64,000 bases of DNA from positions 186,001 to 250,000 of the forward strand of contig AKXM01000031.1 of the NCBI GenBank assembly GCA_000277545.1, given 5' to 3'. The DNA comes from Enterobacter sp. Ag1 (GTDB lineage: Bacteria > Pseudomonadota > Gammaproteobacteria > Enterobacterales > Enterobacteriaceae). How positions within the stretch are numbered: the stretch's first letter is position 1; each line of letters begins with the position of its first letter. Below the pieces are notes generated by a model. It searched no databases and was not told where the DNA came from. It saw only the letters and a program-made list of their open reading frames with translations. This document shows, piece by piece, positions 29,995 through 39,112 of this stretch. The position numbers and the translations under genes are program-made.

Positions 29995-30525
29995 TTAACC
30001 TCTTTTACGTCGCCATGCCGGCGAGTTATTGCGTGGTGGCGTAACTTCCTGCAGTGGCATCACCACGCTGGCAAACTCTTTCATTACCCGGCGATAGACA
30101 TCGCGCTTGAATGAAACAACCTGACGGACCGGATACCAATAACTGACCCAGCGCCAGCCATCGAATTCCGGCGTACTGCTGGTTTGCATGTTGATCTCAC
30201 CGTCGCTGCTCAGCAACTGCAAAAGAAACCATTTTTGTTTTTGGCCGATACAAACCGGCTTTGTGTCCCAACGCACCAAACGTTTAGGTAATTTGTAACG
30301 CAACCAGTTTCGGGTCGAGGCAAGAATGCGAACATCTTTTCTTTGTAGACCGACTTCTTCGAAAAGCTCCCGGTACATTGCCTGTTCAGCGGACTCGCCA
30401 GGATTAATACCCCCCTGGGGAAATTGCCAGGAATGTTGGCCAAAGCGTCGCGCCCACATCACCTGTCCCTGCCGATTACATATTACGATCCCAACGTTGG
30501 GGCGGTAGCCATCATCATCGATCAC
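29995..30525 (-). CDS. rppH: RNA pyrophosphohydrolase RppH
   Basis: 176 residues, same as E. coli. Nudix hydrolase that removes pyrophosphate from the 5' end of mRNAs, which lets RNase E degrade them. The Nudix box is complete: [20 protein letters not shown] followed by VGL. The N-terminus [20 protein letters not shown] and [12 protein letters not shown] form the substrate cleft. First gene of rppH-ptsP; the upstream 687 bp is gene-free. Confidence 0.97.
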   Translation of the reverse strand: MIDDDGYRPNVGIVICNRQGQVMWARRFGQHSWQFPQGGINPGESAEQAMYRELFEEVGLQRKDVRILASTRNWLRYKLPKRLVRWDTKPVCIGQKQKWFLLQLLSSDGEINMQTSSTPEFDGWRWVSYWYPVRQVVSFKRDVYRRVMKEFASVVMPLQEVTPPRNNSPAWRRKRG

Positions 30526-31212
30526 CGGACTACCTCAAAACAAACTTAGATTGCATCGATTGTTTCATACAAGTGTCAGGCGGTAAACCACTCTCTCGGC
30601 GGCGCTCGCATGGAATAACATTTGAATAACTCACAAAAGAGAGCCGGGTTATAAACAGGGGACGGTCAAAACCGGCGGTTTTATTCACTTTTTCTGTGGA
30701 TATAACTGTGAAGAACTACCGAATTACATCGGGACAACTCAGGACAACTAAAATAAGGAGCAATCCTGCCACACATTAAAGCCTTTAAATTTCATAATCA
30801 TAATACTATAAAAATGACACACGAGTTTCATAATGTGATGATCGTCACATATGAAGATCGTCTACTGATGAAAGATCGCACAATGTTGTTTTTATCCACA
30901 GATTGTGCCAACAAGTTAGTCACAAATCGGTGATAAATTGTATTTTAGCGCCTCGTCAAGGCTGTAAATGGAACCAGTAGTCATGCTTTTTCCCAGTTAT
31001 CCCACTTTTCTGTGGATAACATGGTGTAAGATCCTGTTCATTGTCAGTGACCAGATTTGGAAAAGCCTTTTTAATGTTGCTGCAACGAAACGGCTGACTT
31101 TAAAAACTCATTATAAATCAGAATATTGTTAATCTTATCCTCAGACGACTAAACTAAGCTTTCGCTGTGCACAAAGTGCGTTCATTTTTTAACCAAAAAA
31201 CATCAACGAGTT
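30526..31212. other. Gene-free region with DnaA boxes, candidate DARS2 locus
   Basis: 687 bp, AT-rich, between rppH and mutH, where E. coli carries DARS2, the site that converts ADP-DnaA to ATP-DnaA. Seen here: a consensus DnaA box TTATCCACA at 30892-30900; a second in the opposite orientation, TGTGGATAA, at 31011-31019; near-matches TGTGGATAT at 30695-30703, TTAGTCACA at 30916-30924 and TGTGCACAA at 31166-31174. A full IHF consensus match AATCAGAATATTG is at 31116-31128. Four GATC sites are spread through 30840-31030. The IHF and DnaA sites fit the known requirement of DARS2 for IHF; Fis sites cannot be judged by eye. The mutH promoter must also lie in the right-hand part. Confidence 0.7.
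30834..30849. promoter_or_regulatory. CRP-type palindrome inside the rppH-mutH gap
   Basis: TGTGATGATCGTCACA: both CRP half-sites (TGTGA, TCACA) are perfect with the standard 6-bp spacer. It lies 43 bp before the first consensus DnaA box and contains a GATC in the spacer. Distance to either flanking gene is over 300 bp, so it may act on the DnaA-box region rather than on a promoter. Confidence 0.6.
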
Positions 31213-31899
31213 ATGCAACCAATACGTCCGCTCATCACGCCCCCACGCAGTGAAGCCGAGCTGCTCCAACAGGCGCAAAGCGTCGCCGGTTATACTCTGG
31301 GCGAGCTGGCTGCCTGCGCTGGCTTACAGACGCCGAAAGACCTGAAGCGCGATAAAGGCTGGATTGGCGTGCTGCTGGAGCTGTGGCTGGGTGCCAGCGC
31401 GGGCAGCAAGCCCGAACAAGACTTTGCCGCGCTCGGGATCGAACTGAAAACGATCCCGGTGGATAGCCTTGGCCGTCCGCTGGAAACCACGTTCGTTTGC
31501 GTCGCGCCGTTAACCGGTAATAGCGGCGTCATTTGGGAAACCAGCCATGTGCGGCATAAGCTCAAGCGCGTGCTGTGGATCCCGGTTGAGGGAGAAAGGC
31601 AGATCCCGCTTGCCGAGCGGCACGTGGGTTCTCCGCTATTATGGAGCCCTTCAGAAGAGGAAGAACAGCAGCTGCGCCTGGACTGGGAAGAACTGATGGA
31701 TTTGATCGTGCTGGGCCAGGTCGAGCGCATTACCGCCCGTCACGGCGAAGTGCTGCAGCTGCGGCCAAAAGCCGCCAACAGCCGGGCGTTAACAGAGGCT
31801 ATTGGCGCGGACGGCTCACCTATTCTCACGTTACCTCGCGGCTTCTACTTAAAGAAGAATTTCACCGCAGCTCTTCTCGCACGGCACTTCACGCTCTAA
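31213..31899 (+). CDS. mutH: DNA mismatch repair endonuclease MutH
   Basis: 228 residues (E. coli 229). MutH nicks the unmethylated strand at hemimethylated GATC when activated by MutS/MutL. The PD-(D/E)XK catalytic set is visible: Asp in PEQDFAALG, then Glu and Lys in GIELKTIPV. The C-terminal [19 protein letters not shown] is conserved. E. coli has ygdQ directly after mutH; here 158 bp of non-coding DNA lead straight to ygdR. Confidence 0.97.
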   Translation: MQPIRPLITPPRSEAELLQQAQSVAGYTLGELAACAGLQTPKDLKRDKGWIGVLLELWLGASAGSKPEQDFAALGIELKTIPVDSLGRPLETTFVCVAPLTGNSGVIWETSHVRHKLKRVLWIPVEGERQIPLAERHVGSPLLWSPSEEEEQQLRLDWEELMDLIVLGQVERITARHGEVLQLRPKAANSRALTEAIGADGSPILTLPRGFYLKKNFTAALLARHFTL

Positions 31900-32057
31900 T
31901 AGCGGCCGCAGAGAATGGAATCCAGGGTTCTGTCAGTAAGTACCGGGGAATGTTACATTTCCCTCGTCCTATTAAGAATTTACCGCTTTCTTTCCCCTGT
32001 TCATCAGGTTATTACTAAACTTATTAACAAGATCCCTTCCTGACGAGGAACATACCG

Positions 32058-32276
32058 ATGACTAAATGGGCAGTAGCAATCTCCGCCATTGGTCTTGCCT
32101 TTGCCGTTTCAGGCTGCAGCAGTGACTACGTAATGGCCACCAAAGATGGACGAATGATTTTGACCGAGGGCAAGCCGAAGGTCGATGAAGATACCGGTCT
32201 GGTAAGCTATCGTGACCAGCAAGGTAATGAAATGCAGATCAACCGCAACGACGTTTCCCAGATTATTGAGCGCTAA
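32058..32276 (+). CDS. ygdR: YgdI/YgdR-family lipoprotein YgdR
   Basis: 72 residues. Signal peptide [20 protein letters not shown] with lipobox VSGC (lipidated Cys20), then a short SH3-like DUF903 domain: [20 protein letters not shown] and [11 protein letters not shown]. It is a paralogue of YgdI (4567-4794), with a similar domain and length. Function unknown. A good ribosome binding site (GACGAGGAACATACCG) precedes the ATG. Confidence 0.94.
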   Translation: MTKWAVAISAIGLAFAVSGCSSDYVMATKDGRMILTEGKPKVDEDTGLVSYRDQQGNEMQINRNDVSQIIER

Positions 32277-32418
32277 TCTCGCAGGGTCAGCCCCTCGGCT
32301 GGCCTGATGATTTTTCTTCTTTTCCCCTCTTTCGCTTTGCTCCGGCCTCTGCCATGTTTATAGACCTTTTGTCGGGTAACGATGCCTGACGAGTCAAAAG
32401 AACAACAGGAAGCCGGCT

Positions 32419-33462
32419 ATGCACTATCACCGTATCCCCCACAGTTCACTTGAAGTCAGCACGCTGGGGCTGGGAACCATGACCTTTGGTGAACAAAACA
32501 GCGAGGCCGATGCCCACCAGCAGCTCGACTACGCCGTCAGTCAGGGCGTGAATCTGATTGATGTCGCGGAAATGTACCCGGTGCCGCCGCGCCCGGAAAC
32601 CCAGGGCTTAACCGAGAGCTATGTCGGCAGCTGGCTTAAAGCTCGCGGCAACCGCGAAAAACTGGTTGTTGCTTCCAAAGTCACTGGCCCCACCCGCAAC
32701 AACGACGCAGGCATCCGCCCAAACCAGATCCTCGACCGGAAAAACATCCGCGAGGCGCTGGATGCCAGCCTCAAACGCCTGCAAACCGATTACCTCGACC
32801 TCTACCAGGTTCACTGGCCGCAGCGTCAGACCAACATGTTTGGCAAACTGGGCTACACCTGGAGCGACACGACCTCGCTGCCGGTAACGCTGCTGGAAAC
32901 CCTTGAAGCGCTGACCGAGTGCCAGCGTGCCGGGAAAATTCGCTATATCGGTGTCTCGAACGAAACCCCGTGGGGCGTGATGCGCTACCTGCAGCTTGCG
33001 GAAAAACACGATCTGCCGCGCATCGTGACCATTCAAAACCCCTACAGCCTGTTAAACCGCAGCTTTGAAGTTGGCCTGTCTGAAATCAGCCAGCACGAAG
33101 GCGTTGAGCTGCTCGCTTATTCCTGCCTCGCCTTCGGCGTGCTGTCGGGCAAATACCTTAACGGAGCCAAACCGGCCGGCGCTCGCAACACGCTGTTTAG
33201 CCGCTTCACCCGCTACAGCGGCGAGCAGTCGCAAAAAGCCGTTGCGGCCTACGTAGAAATAGCTAAACGCCATAATCTCGACCCGGCGCAAATGGCGCTG
33301 GCCTTCGTTCGCCGTCAGCCGTTTGTGGCCAGCACGCTGCTCGGCGCCACGACGCTGGAACAGCTGAAAACCAACCTTGAAAGCCTGCATTTGACGCTAA
33401 GCGAAGAGGTGATTGAGGAGATTGAAGCGGTGCATCGCCTCTATACTTACCCGGCACCGTAA
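32419..33462 (+). CDS. tas: Aldo/keto reductase Tas
   Basis: 347 residues (E. coli 346). NADP-dependent aldo/keto reductase of the AKR11/12-like group; E. coli tas was named for suppressing tyrosine auxotrophy under starvation, and its physiological substrate is not established. TIM-barrel landmarks: NLIDVAEMYPVP (catalytic Asp and Tyr), KLVVASKVTGP (Lys), DYLDLYQVHWPQRQ (His), and the NADP-binding VASTLLGATTLEQLKTNL near the end. Monocistronic; convergent with lplT over a shared terminator. Confidence 0.96.
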   Translation: MHYHRIPHSSLEVSTLGLGTMTFGEQNSEADAHQQLDYAVSQGVNLIDVAEMYPVPPRPETQGLTESYVGSWLKARGNREKLVVASKVTGPTRNNDAGIRPNQILDRKNIREALDASLKRLQTDYLDLYQVHWPQRQTNMFGKLGYTWSDTTSLPVTLLETLEALTECQRAGKIRYIGVSNETPWGVMRYLQLAEKHDLPRIVTIQNPYSLLNRSFEVGLSEISQHEGVELLAYSCLAFGVLSGKYLNGAKPAGARNTLFSRFTRYSGEQSQKAVAAYVEIAKRHNLDPAQMALAFVRRQPFVASTLLGATTLEQLKTNLESLHLTLSEEVIEEIEAVHRLYTYPAP

Positions 33463-33470
33463 AAAAATAA

Positions 33471-33489
33471 GGCCCTCCAAAAGAGGGCC
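33471..33489. terminator. Bidirectional terminator between tas and lplT
   Basis: GGCCCTC (33471-33477) with GAGGGCC (33483-33489), loop CAAAA. T-run after it on the plus strand, seven A before it serving the minus strand. Confidence 0.9.
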
Positions 33490-33495
33490 TTTTTG

Positions 33496-34692
33496 CTATT
33501 TATGCTTGATTTGCCACAGCCACAGGGCGCTAATCGCCAGCGCAAACACCGCCCCAAATCCAATGCCAATGCCAACGATGGACGCCCCGGTTTTCACCGC
33601 CAGTGAGAACAGACCCAGCATCAAAAGCATGGCCGTGTTTTCACCAAGGTTTTGCACGGCAATGGCGTTACCTGCCCCGACCGTGTGCTTGCCGCGCTCC
33701 TGCAGCAGCGCGTTAAGCGGCACCACAAAGAAACCGCCCAACAGGCCAATCAACACCAGCAAAGCGTAAGACGGCAACAGAGAATGCTGTAGAGCAAAAA
33801 TCAGTACGCCAACGCCGATTAAAATCCCGGCGGGCATGCAGCGGGCAACGGTTTCCAAAGTCACCAGCTTCGCGGCTGCTCCGGCCCCCACCACAATCCC
33901 AACCGCCACCATCGCATTAAGGTAAGTCGGCGTCGCGTTATCCGTGATCCCTAACGCCACCGGTACCCACAGCACCAGCAGGAATCGCAGCGTCACGCCC
34001 GCCCCCCAGAATAGGCTGGTGCCTACCAGCGAGAAGCGCGTTTCTCCGCTGCGCCAAAGGCTGCGGCAAGCGGAAAAGAAACTGTGCGTCATCGGCTTGA
34101 AACGCCACGACTGGCCGGGGCGCGCGGCGGCAAGTTTAGGGATAAAGACGTTGGCAACCACCGCCCCGCCGTAAACCAGCGCGCAGACAACCAGCGCCGC
34201 CGTCAGGTTCCAGTCTGCCAGCACGCCGCCGGCAACGGATCCCAGCAGGATCGCCGCAATGGTAGAAGACTCCATCAGGCCGTTGGCCTTCACCAGCCGA
34301 TCGCCAGTGGTTAGCTCGCCGAGAATGCCGTATTTAGCCGGTGAATAGGCCGCCGCGCCGATGCCCACCAGCGTGTAGCCGACAAAAGGATTCAGCCCCA
34401 GCGCAATGACCGCCGCACCCACAAGCTTCATGCTGTTCGCCAGCATCATCACTCGCCCTTTGGCGAAACTGTCGGCTACCTGTCCCACAAACGGCGCAAA
34501 GAGGATGTACGCGCCAACAAACACCATTTGCAGCACGGGCTGGCTCCAGTCCGGGTAGAACTGCTGCTTGAGCACCGCGAGCGTGGCGAACAACAGCGCG
34601 TTATCGCCAAAAGCCGATAAAAACTGCGCCGCGGTGACCGCCATCATGCCCCGGGACCACAACGAACCGCTATTGCCAGCCTGTTCAGCCAT
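33496..34692 (-). CDS. lplT: Lysophospholipid transporter LplT
   Basis: 398 residues from [20 protein letters not shown] (E. coli 397); earlier in-frame starts lie inside aas. MFS-type flippase with about 12 helices that brings lyso-phosphatidylethanolamine to the cytoplasmic face, where Aas re-acylates it. Conserved [32 protein letters not shown] and [17 protein letters not shown]. The start overlaps the aas end by 8 bp, so the two-gene repair operon is translationally coupled. Confidence 0.96.
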   Translation of the reverse strand: MAEQAGNSGSLWSRGMMAVTAAQFLSAFGDNALLFATLAVLKQQFYPDWSQPVLQMVFVGAYILFAPFVGQVADSFAKGRVMMLANSMKLVGAAVIALGLNPFVGYTLVGIGAAAYSPAKYGILGELTTGDRLVKANGLMESSTIAAILLGSVAGGVLADWNLTAALVVCALVYGGAVVANVFIPKLAAARPGQSWRFKPMTHSFFSACRSLWRSGETRFSLVGTSLFWGAGVTLRFLLVLWVPVALGITDNATPTYLNAMVAVGIVVGAGAAAKLVTLETVARCMPAGILIGVGVLIFALQHSLLPSYALLVLIGLLGGFFVVPLNALLQERGKHTVGAGNAIAVQNLGENTAMLLMLGLFSLAVKTGASIVGIGIGFGAVFALAISALWLWQIKHK

Positions 34693-36844
34693 GAGCTTTC
34701 TCCGCTTCATCAACCTGTGCTTTCAGGGTGACAAAATCTGGTTTTCCGCTGCCTAGCACAGGCAGCTGTTTGAGGAAGCGAATATCGCGTGGCACCGCCA
34801 GCTCAGGCACGCCGTGCTCACGCGCATAATGCAGAAGTTTTTCGCGGTTAAGCTCGCTGTCGGTGGTAAACATCACCAGCGCCTCGCCTTTGGCGGCGTC
34901 GTGCTTAACGACCGTAGCATGCAATTTGTCAGGCGAAATGCCGATCGCCATCTGTTCGACCATCTCAAGCGACACCATCTCCCCGGCGATTTTGGCAAAG
35001 CGCTTCGCACGCCCCTGAATCACGCAATAGCCCTGCTCGTCAAAGGTCACGATATCGCCGGTGTCGTACCAGCCGGGTTCCATCTCACCCAGGCCATTTT
35101 CAGCCTCAGGCTTCTCCAGCACGCCCGGATTTTCCACGCGCAGATAGCCGTTCATGATGTTTGGCCCTTTTAGCTGCAGCCTTCCGCCCTGTTCAATACC
35201 GGGCACCGCCAGCAGGCGAGCATCCATTGCCGGAAGAATGCGGCCCACGGTGCCCGGTTTCGCCGCCATCGGCACGTTGATAGACACCACCGGCGCGCAC
35301 TCGGTCACGCCGTAGCCTTCCAGAATGCGCAGGCCAAACTTGTCCTGCCACAGCTGCTTCGTGCTTTCCTGCAGCTTTTCTGCCCCGGCAACTACATAGC
35401 GCAGGCGGAAGAAATCATACGGGTTAGCAAAACGGGCATAGTTGCCGAGGAACGTCGAGGTGCCAAAGACCACCGTGCAATTGCGGTCGTAAATAAGCTC
35501 CGGCACCACGCGGTAATGCAGCGGACTTGGGTAAAGGAACACTTCCGCCCCGGTCAGCAGCGGCGTGAACAGCCCGACCGTCAGGCCAAAAGAGTGGAAG
35601 AGCGGCAGCGCGGACATAAACCGATCATCGGCGGTGAAGTCCGCGATGGTGCGAATCTGCTCTACGTTGGCCAACAGGCTTTTATGGCTGTGCACCACGC
35701 CTTTTGGATTGCCCTCCGAGCCGGAGGTAAACAGCACCATCGCCGCATCTTCCGGCTGCTGTTTCACCTGGGCCAGGCGAGGCGCAAGCAGATGAGCAAA
35801 GATCCACACTTTATCCTGCAGGGTGATGGTGGACCTTAAATCTTCCAGATACACCCAGCGCACCTGCGCCAGCTGTTCCGGCAGGTGCCACAGTTTGCCC
35901 TTATCCAGGAACTGCCGGGAGGTAAAGACCGTCTTGATTTGCGCCGCCGTAATCGCGCTGGTCAGCCCTTTTACGCCAGCCGTGTAGTTCATCATTGCCG
36001 GAATACGGCCCCGGGATGAAGCGCCAAAAATCACCGCCGCGCTGATCGCCGCATTCGGCAACATCAAACCAATGGTTTCACCCTGTTCGCTGTATTTATC
36101 GAGGATTCGGCCCACAAACAGCGTTTTTTTCAGCAGCGAACTGTAAGTATCTGGCTTGAAATTTATGTCTTCAATACAGTTTTTACTCGAACCATACCGA
36201 TCTTTCGCCGCCAGCAGCGCCTCAAAAAGCGTCTCACGCGGGCGCACGGCCATGCGCGCTTCCATCATGATTTGGTGCAGCATCTCGCCGGCCATTTTAC
36301 GGCGATCCCTGGCCCGTGGGGCTTCTGGCATTGCAATCGACGTTGGCGGAAGAAGATGCAGGGTAATACGCGGGAAAGCCCGGCGTTTTACTAGCCCTTT
36401 CAGGCGGCTAAAGAAAGTCAGCTCCGCGCCGTCGATGCGCAAAGGCACCACCGTGGCCTGTGCTTTGGCCGCCACAAATCCAGCTCCGTCGTAGATTTTC
36501 ATCAACGATCCGGTCACGCTGATGCGTCCTTCCGGGAAAATCACTACCGGGCGCCCCTGTTCCACCAGGCGCACCAGGTGCTTGATAGACATCGGTTTGG
36601 TCGGGTCCAGCGGAACAAAATCAATGAGCGGCTTAAGCCAGCGCATAAACCACTGCTGGCTTATTGAGGAGTAGACCGCAAATACGGGGCGCACCGGCAG
36701 AAAAAGTGCAACCAGGATCCCGTCCAGAAATGAGACGTGGTTTGGCACAATCAGCACCCGCTGGCGTTGAAGCACCTGCGGATCGCCGGAAAGGGTTACC
36801 CGGAACAGAATGCGAAATAGCGCACGGAAAAAAGCAAGAAGCAT
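34685..36844 (-). CDS. aas: Bifunctional 2-acylglycerophosphoethanolamine acyltransferase / acyl-ACP synthetase
   Basis: 719 residues from [16 protein letters not shown], exactly the E. coli length; the ORF continues upstream but without family sequence. N-terminal PlsC-type acyltransferase (about 15-140) with the HX4D box NHVSFLDG and [13 protein letters not shown]-terminal AMP-forming ligase (about 240-700) with [36 protein letters not shown] and [13 protein letters not shown]. Together they activate a fatty acid on bound ACP and add it to lyso-PE supplied by LplT. Confidence 0.97.
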   Translation of the reverse strand: MLLAFFRALFRILFRVTLSGDPQVLQRQRVLIVPNHVSFLDGILVALFLPVRPVFAVYSSISQQWFMRWLKPLIDFVPLDPTKPMSIKHLVRLVEQGRPVVIFPEGRISVTGSLMKIYDGAGFVAAKAQATVVPLRIDGAELTFFSRLKGLVKRRAFPRITLHLLPPTSIAMPEAPRARDRRKMAGEMLHQIMMEARMAVRPRETLFEALLAAKDRYGSSKNCIEDINFKPDTYSSLLKKTLFVGRILDKYSEQGETIGLMLPNAAISAAVIFGASSRGRIPAMMNYTAGVKGLTSAITAAQIKTVFTSRQFLDKGKLWHLPEQLAQVRWVYLEDLRSTITLQDKVWIFAHLLAPRLAQVKQQPEDAAMVLFTSGSEGNPKGVVHSHKSLLANVEQIRTIADFTADDRFMSALPLFHSFGLTVGLFTPLLTGAEVFLYPSPLHYRVVPELIYDRNCTVVFGTSTFLGNYARFANPYDFFRLRYVVAGAEKLQESTKQLWQDKFGLRILEGYGVTECAPVVSINVPMAAKPGTVGRILPAMDARLLAVPGIEQGGRLQLKGPNIMNGYLRVENPGVLEKPEAENGLGEMEPGWYDTGDIVTFDEQGYCVIQGRAKRFAKIAGEMVSLEMVEQMAIGISPDKLHATVVKHDAAKGEALVMFTTDSELNREKLLHYAREHGVPELAVPRDIRFLKQLPVLGSGKPDFVTLKAQVDEAEKAHG

Positions 36845-36938
36845 AGCGACTCTCTTTGTCGTCTGTCGGTCAGCATTAAGTGTAGAGTCGCAGAGTACAC
36901 CAGTTGCGTTAAGTGCGGGAGGGGGCTCAAAAAATGGC

Positions 36939-37027
36939 AAAAAAAAACCTGCGCATCTGCGCAGGTTGGTGCAAAAGAATTGTACTCAGCAGAGTACCAG
37001 GAATTCTCACCAATCAATACCTCTGGG
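36939..37027 (-). ncRNA. omrA: Small RNA OmrA
   Basis: 89 nt on the minus strand. The 5' end CCCAGAGGTATTGATTGGTG and the 3' terminator hairpin CCTGCGCAGATGCGCAGG followed by nine T match E. coli OmrA; the middle is different. OmrA/OmrB are Hfq-bound and repress outer-membrane receptor genes and ompR using the conserved 5' seed. A likely -10 (GACAAT, complement of 37034-37039) sits six bases before the start. Confidence 0.93.
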
Positions 37028-37144
37028 ATCTGAATTGTCTCGTGCCGCCAGCAGCGAAACCAGCGGCAAAAAGCAAGGGAATGAGCCCAAGTGCAACCAG
37101 GTGTTTAAATTTTCGATTCTTGTTACAGGCGGCTGGATTCAGGC

Positions 37145-37230
37145 AAAAAAAAACCTGCGCATCCGCGCAGGTTGGTGTAATTCATAGGATCAGCAAATAA
37201 TCGCTGACTTCACCTATCAATACCTCTGGG
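37145..37230 (-). ncRNA. omrB: Small RNA OmrB
   Basis: 86 nt on the minus strand, upstream of OmrA in tandem. The 5' end CCCAGAGGTATTGATAGGTG shares its first 15 bases with OmrA; the 3' hairpin CCTGCGCGGATGCGCAGG and nine T are nearly the same. A -10 TACATT (complement of 37237-37242) is correctly placed. Further upstream TTACATTTTG resembles part of an OmpR site, in line with OmpR control of this pair. Confidence 0.93.
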
Positions 37231-37471
37231 ACCACAAATGTAGCAGCGGCGTCTTCCATTAAGCTATGCTGAAATCGCAACAGCCGACTGCAAAATGTAA
37301 GCAAAGATTTGGGCGGAAACGTTTAAAAATCCGCGACATGCACTAAAAAGAGGCAACCTCGTGAAGCAAGTGTAACCGTTACACGCTTTCACCTTGATTT
37401 TGCTCTACTTTGCGATATTCCCATCAGTTGTTGCCTTGCAGTCATCAGGGAATTCCGTAAAACTAAACGCA

Positions 37472-37487
37472 GTGTAAACGATTACCC
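37472..37487. promoter_or_regulatory. GalR/GalS-type operator before galR
   Basis: GTGTAAACGATTACCC matches GTGKAANCGNTTNCAC with one mismatch. It ends 18 bp before the galR start, suiting autoregulation. Weaker relatives lie upstream: a 15-bp odd palindrome GTGTAACCGTTACAC (37370-37384) and GCGGAAACGTTTAAAA (37313-37328, three mismatches). Confidence 0.65.
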
Positions 37488-37505
37488 CTAACAGGAAGGC
37501 TTTTC

Positions 37506-38516
37506 ATGGCGACAATTAAGGATGTGGCTCGGCTGGCTGGTGTGTCTGTCGCCACGGTTTCACGCGTCATCAACCACTCCCCAAAAGCCAGCGATGCCTC
37601 AAAGCAGGCGGTGAATAGCGCCATGGAAGCGCTGAATTATCATCCCAACGCTAACGCGAGAGCCCTTGCCCAACAGGCCACGGAAACCATTGGTCTGATC
37701 GTGGGCGACGTTTCCGACCCCTTCTTTGGCGCGATGGTTAAAGCCGTGGAGCAGGTTGCCTACCGCACCGGCAACTTCCTGCTTATCGGCAATGGCTACC
37801 ACAGCGAACAAAAAGAGCGCCAGGCCATTGAACAGCTTATTCGCCACCGCAGCGCGGCGCTGGTCGTTCACGCCAAAAAACTCCCTGATGAGGAGCTAAT
37901 TTCGCTGATGAAGCAAATCCCCGGTATGGTGCTCATTAACCGCATTGTGCCAGGGTTTGAGCAGCGCTGCGTTGCGCTGGATGACCGCTACGGCGCCTGG
38001 CTTGCGACGCGCCATTTGATTCAGCAGGGGCACACCCGCATCGGCTACATCTGTTCCAACCACCAGATATCGGACGCAGAAGACCGCCTTCAGGGCTACT
38101 ACGACGCGCTCCGCGAGCACAATATCCCCGTCAACGAGCGTCTGGTGACCTTTGGTGAACCCGATGAAAGCGGCGGCGAGCAGGCCCTGACGGAGCTGCT
38201 GGGACGCGGCAAAAACTTCACCGCCGTGGCCTGCTACAACGACTCAATGGCCGCCGGGGCGATGGGCGTGCTGAACGACAACGGCATTGATGTACCCGGT
38301 GAGATTTCGCTGATTGGCTTTGATGACGTGTTAATTTCACGCTACGTGCGGCCCAGACTGACCACGGTTCGCTACCCGATTGTGACCATGGCGACTCAGG
38401 CAGCAGAGCTCGCGCTGGCGCTGGCCGAAAACCTGCCGCTGCCGGAAATCACCCATATGTTCAGCCCGACGCTGGTGCGCCGACATTCGGTGGCCTCTCC
38501 GGGCGACAACGCTTAA
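37506..38516 (+). CDS. galR: Galactose operon repressor GalR
   Basis: 336 residues (E. coli 343). LacI-family repressor of galactose uptake and metabolism genes, released by galactose. N-terminal HTH and hinge: MATIKDVARLAGVSVATVSR and ANARALAQQATETIG. The sugar-binding core includes GLIVGDVSDPFFGAMVKAVE and FDDVLISRYVRPRLTTV. The tail is slightly shorter than in E. coli. The stop overlaps the end of the convergent GNAT gene by 4 bp. In E. coli lysA is the next gene; here two extra genes intervene. Confidence 0.95.
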   Translation: MATIKDVARLAGVSVATVSRVINHSPKASDASKQAVNSAMEALNYHPNANARALAQQATETIGLIVGDVSDPFFGAMVKAVEQVAYRTGNFLLIGNGYHSEQKERQAIEQLIRHRSAALVVHAKKLPDEELISLMKQIPGMVLINRIVPGFEQRCVALDDRYGAWLATRHLIQQGHTRIGYICSNHQISDAEDRLQGYYDALREHNIPVNERLVTFGEPDESGGEQALTELLGRGKNFTAVACYNDSMAAGAMGVLNDNGIDVPGEISLIGFDDVLISRYVRPRLTTVRYPIVTMATQAAELALALAENLPLPEITHMFSPTLVRRHSVASPGDNA

Positions 38517-38962
38517 AGCGTAAGTTGATAAAGATGTACGGGCTGGTCGGGGTAATCCAGCCCATCGCCAATGTAGCGCCAGCCAAACCGTTCATAATAG
38601 GTCTTACAGGCCGAATACAGATACAAAGACTCAAAACCCAGCTGGCGGGCATATTCCACGACGTGTCGCTGTAAAATCTCGCCCAGTCCCTTTCCTCGCT
38701 GGCTTTCATCAATATACAGCGCCGCCAGCCAGGGCCAGAGATCTTGCCGGCTGATCAAATCACAGCGCCACAGCCCCACGGTCCCCACCATCTTTTCGCC
38801 CTCCAGCGCAATAAACGTCAGGGGCATTTCGCCTTCCCGCTGGCTGGCGGCAACAATAGACGCAAAAAAGCCTCGGCTTTCCTGACTGCCAAACGCCTGC
38901 CAAAGCCACTCCGTGACTTGCTCTACGTGCTGAGGGGCCTGGTATAACGGGACAATTTTCAC
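38513..38962 (-). CDS. GNAT-family N-acetyltransferase
   Basis: 149 residues. The GNAT fold is shown by LAALYIDESQRGKGLGEILQ (strand 4 and the R/Q-x-x-G-x-G acetyl-CoA loop, QRGKGLG) and the C-terminal YLYSACKTYYERFGWRYIG, a typical strand5-helix4 ending with the Tyr and GW motif. Acceptor substrate unknown. Convergent with galR (4-bp overlap) and divergent from the LacI-type gene 150 bp away. Absent at this position in E. coli. Confidence 0.85.
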   Translation of the reverse strand: MKIVPLYQAPQHVEQVTEWLWQAFGSQESRGFFASIVAASQREGEMPLTFIALEGEKMVGTVGLWRCDLISRQDLWPWLAALYIDESQRGKGLGEILQRHVVEYARQLGFESLYLYSACKTYYERFGWRYIGDGLDYPDQPVHLYQLTL

Positions 38963-39112
38963 AACGATATACTCCTAAAAAACCACACCAAATTCTGAAA
39001 GCGTGATCCGGGACGACAATTTGCACGGCGAAACGGCAAGGCCGCTTGCGGGCGAAACTCCTGTGATAAACTGCTGGAAAATCGCGACAGCGTCCAGATC
39101 GGGAAGGAAACA

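Noticed and set aside
30814-30933. 39-codon ORF in the rppH-mutH gap
   Set aside because: No ribosome binding site, and it runs through the CRP palindrome and a consensus DnaA box, which explain the sequence better.
36796-37200. Several short ORFs between aas and galR
   Set aside because: They overlap the OmrA and OmrB RNAs on either strand and show no protein-like features.
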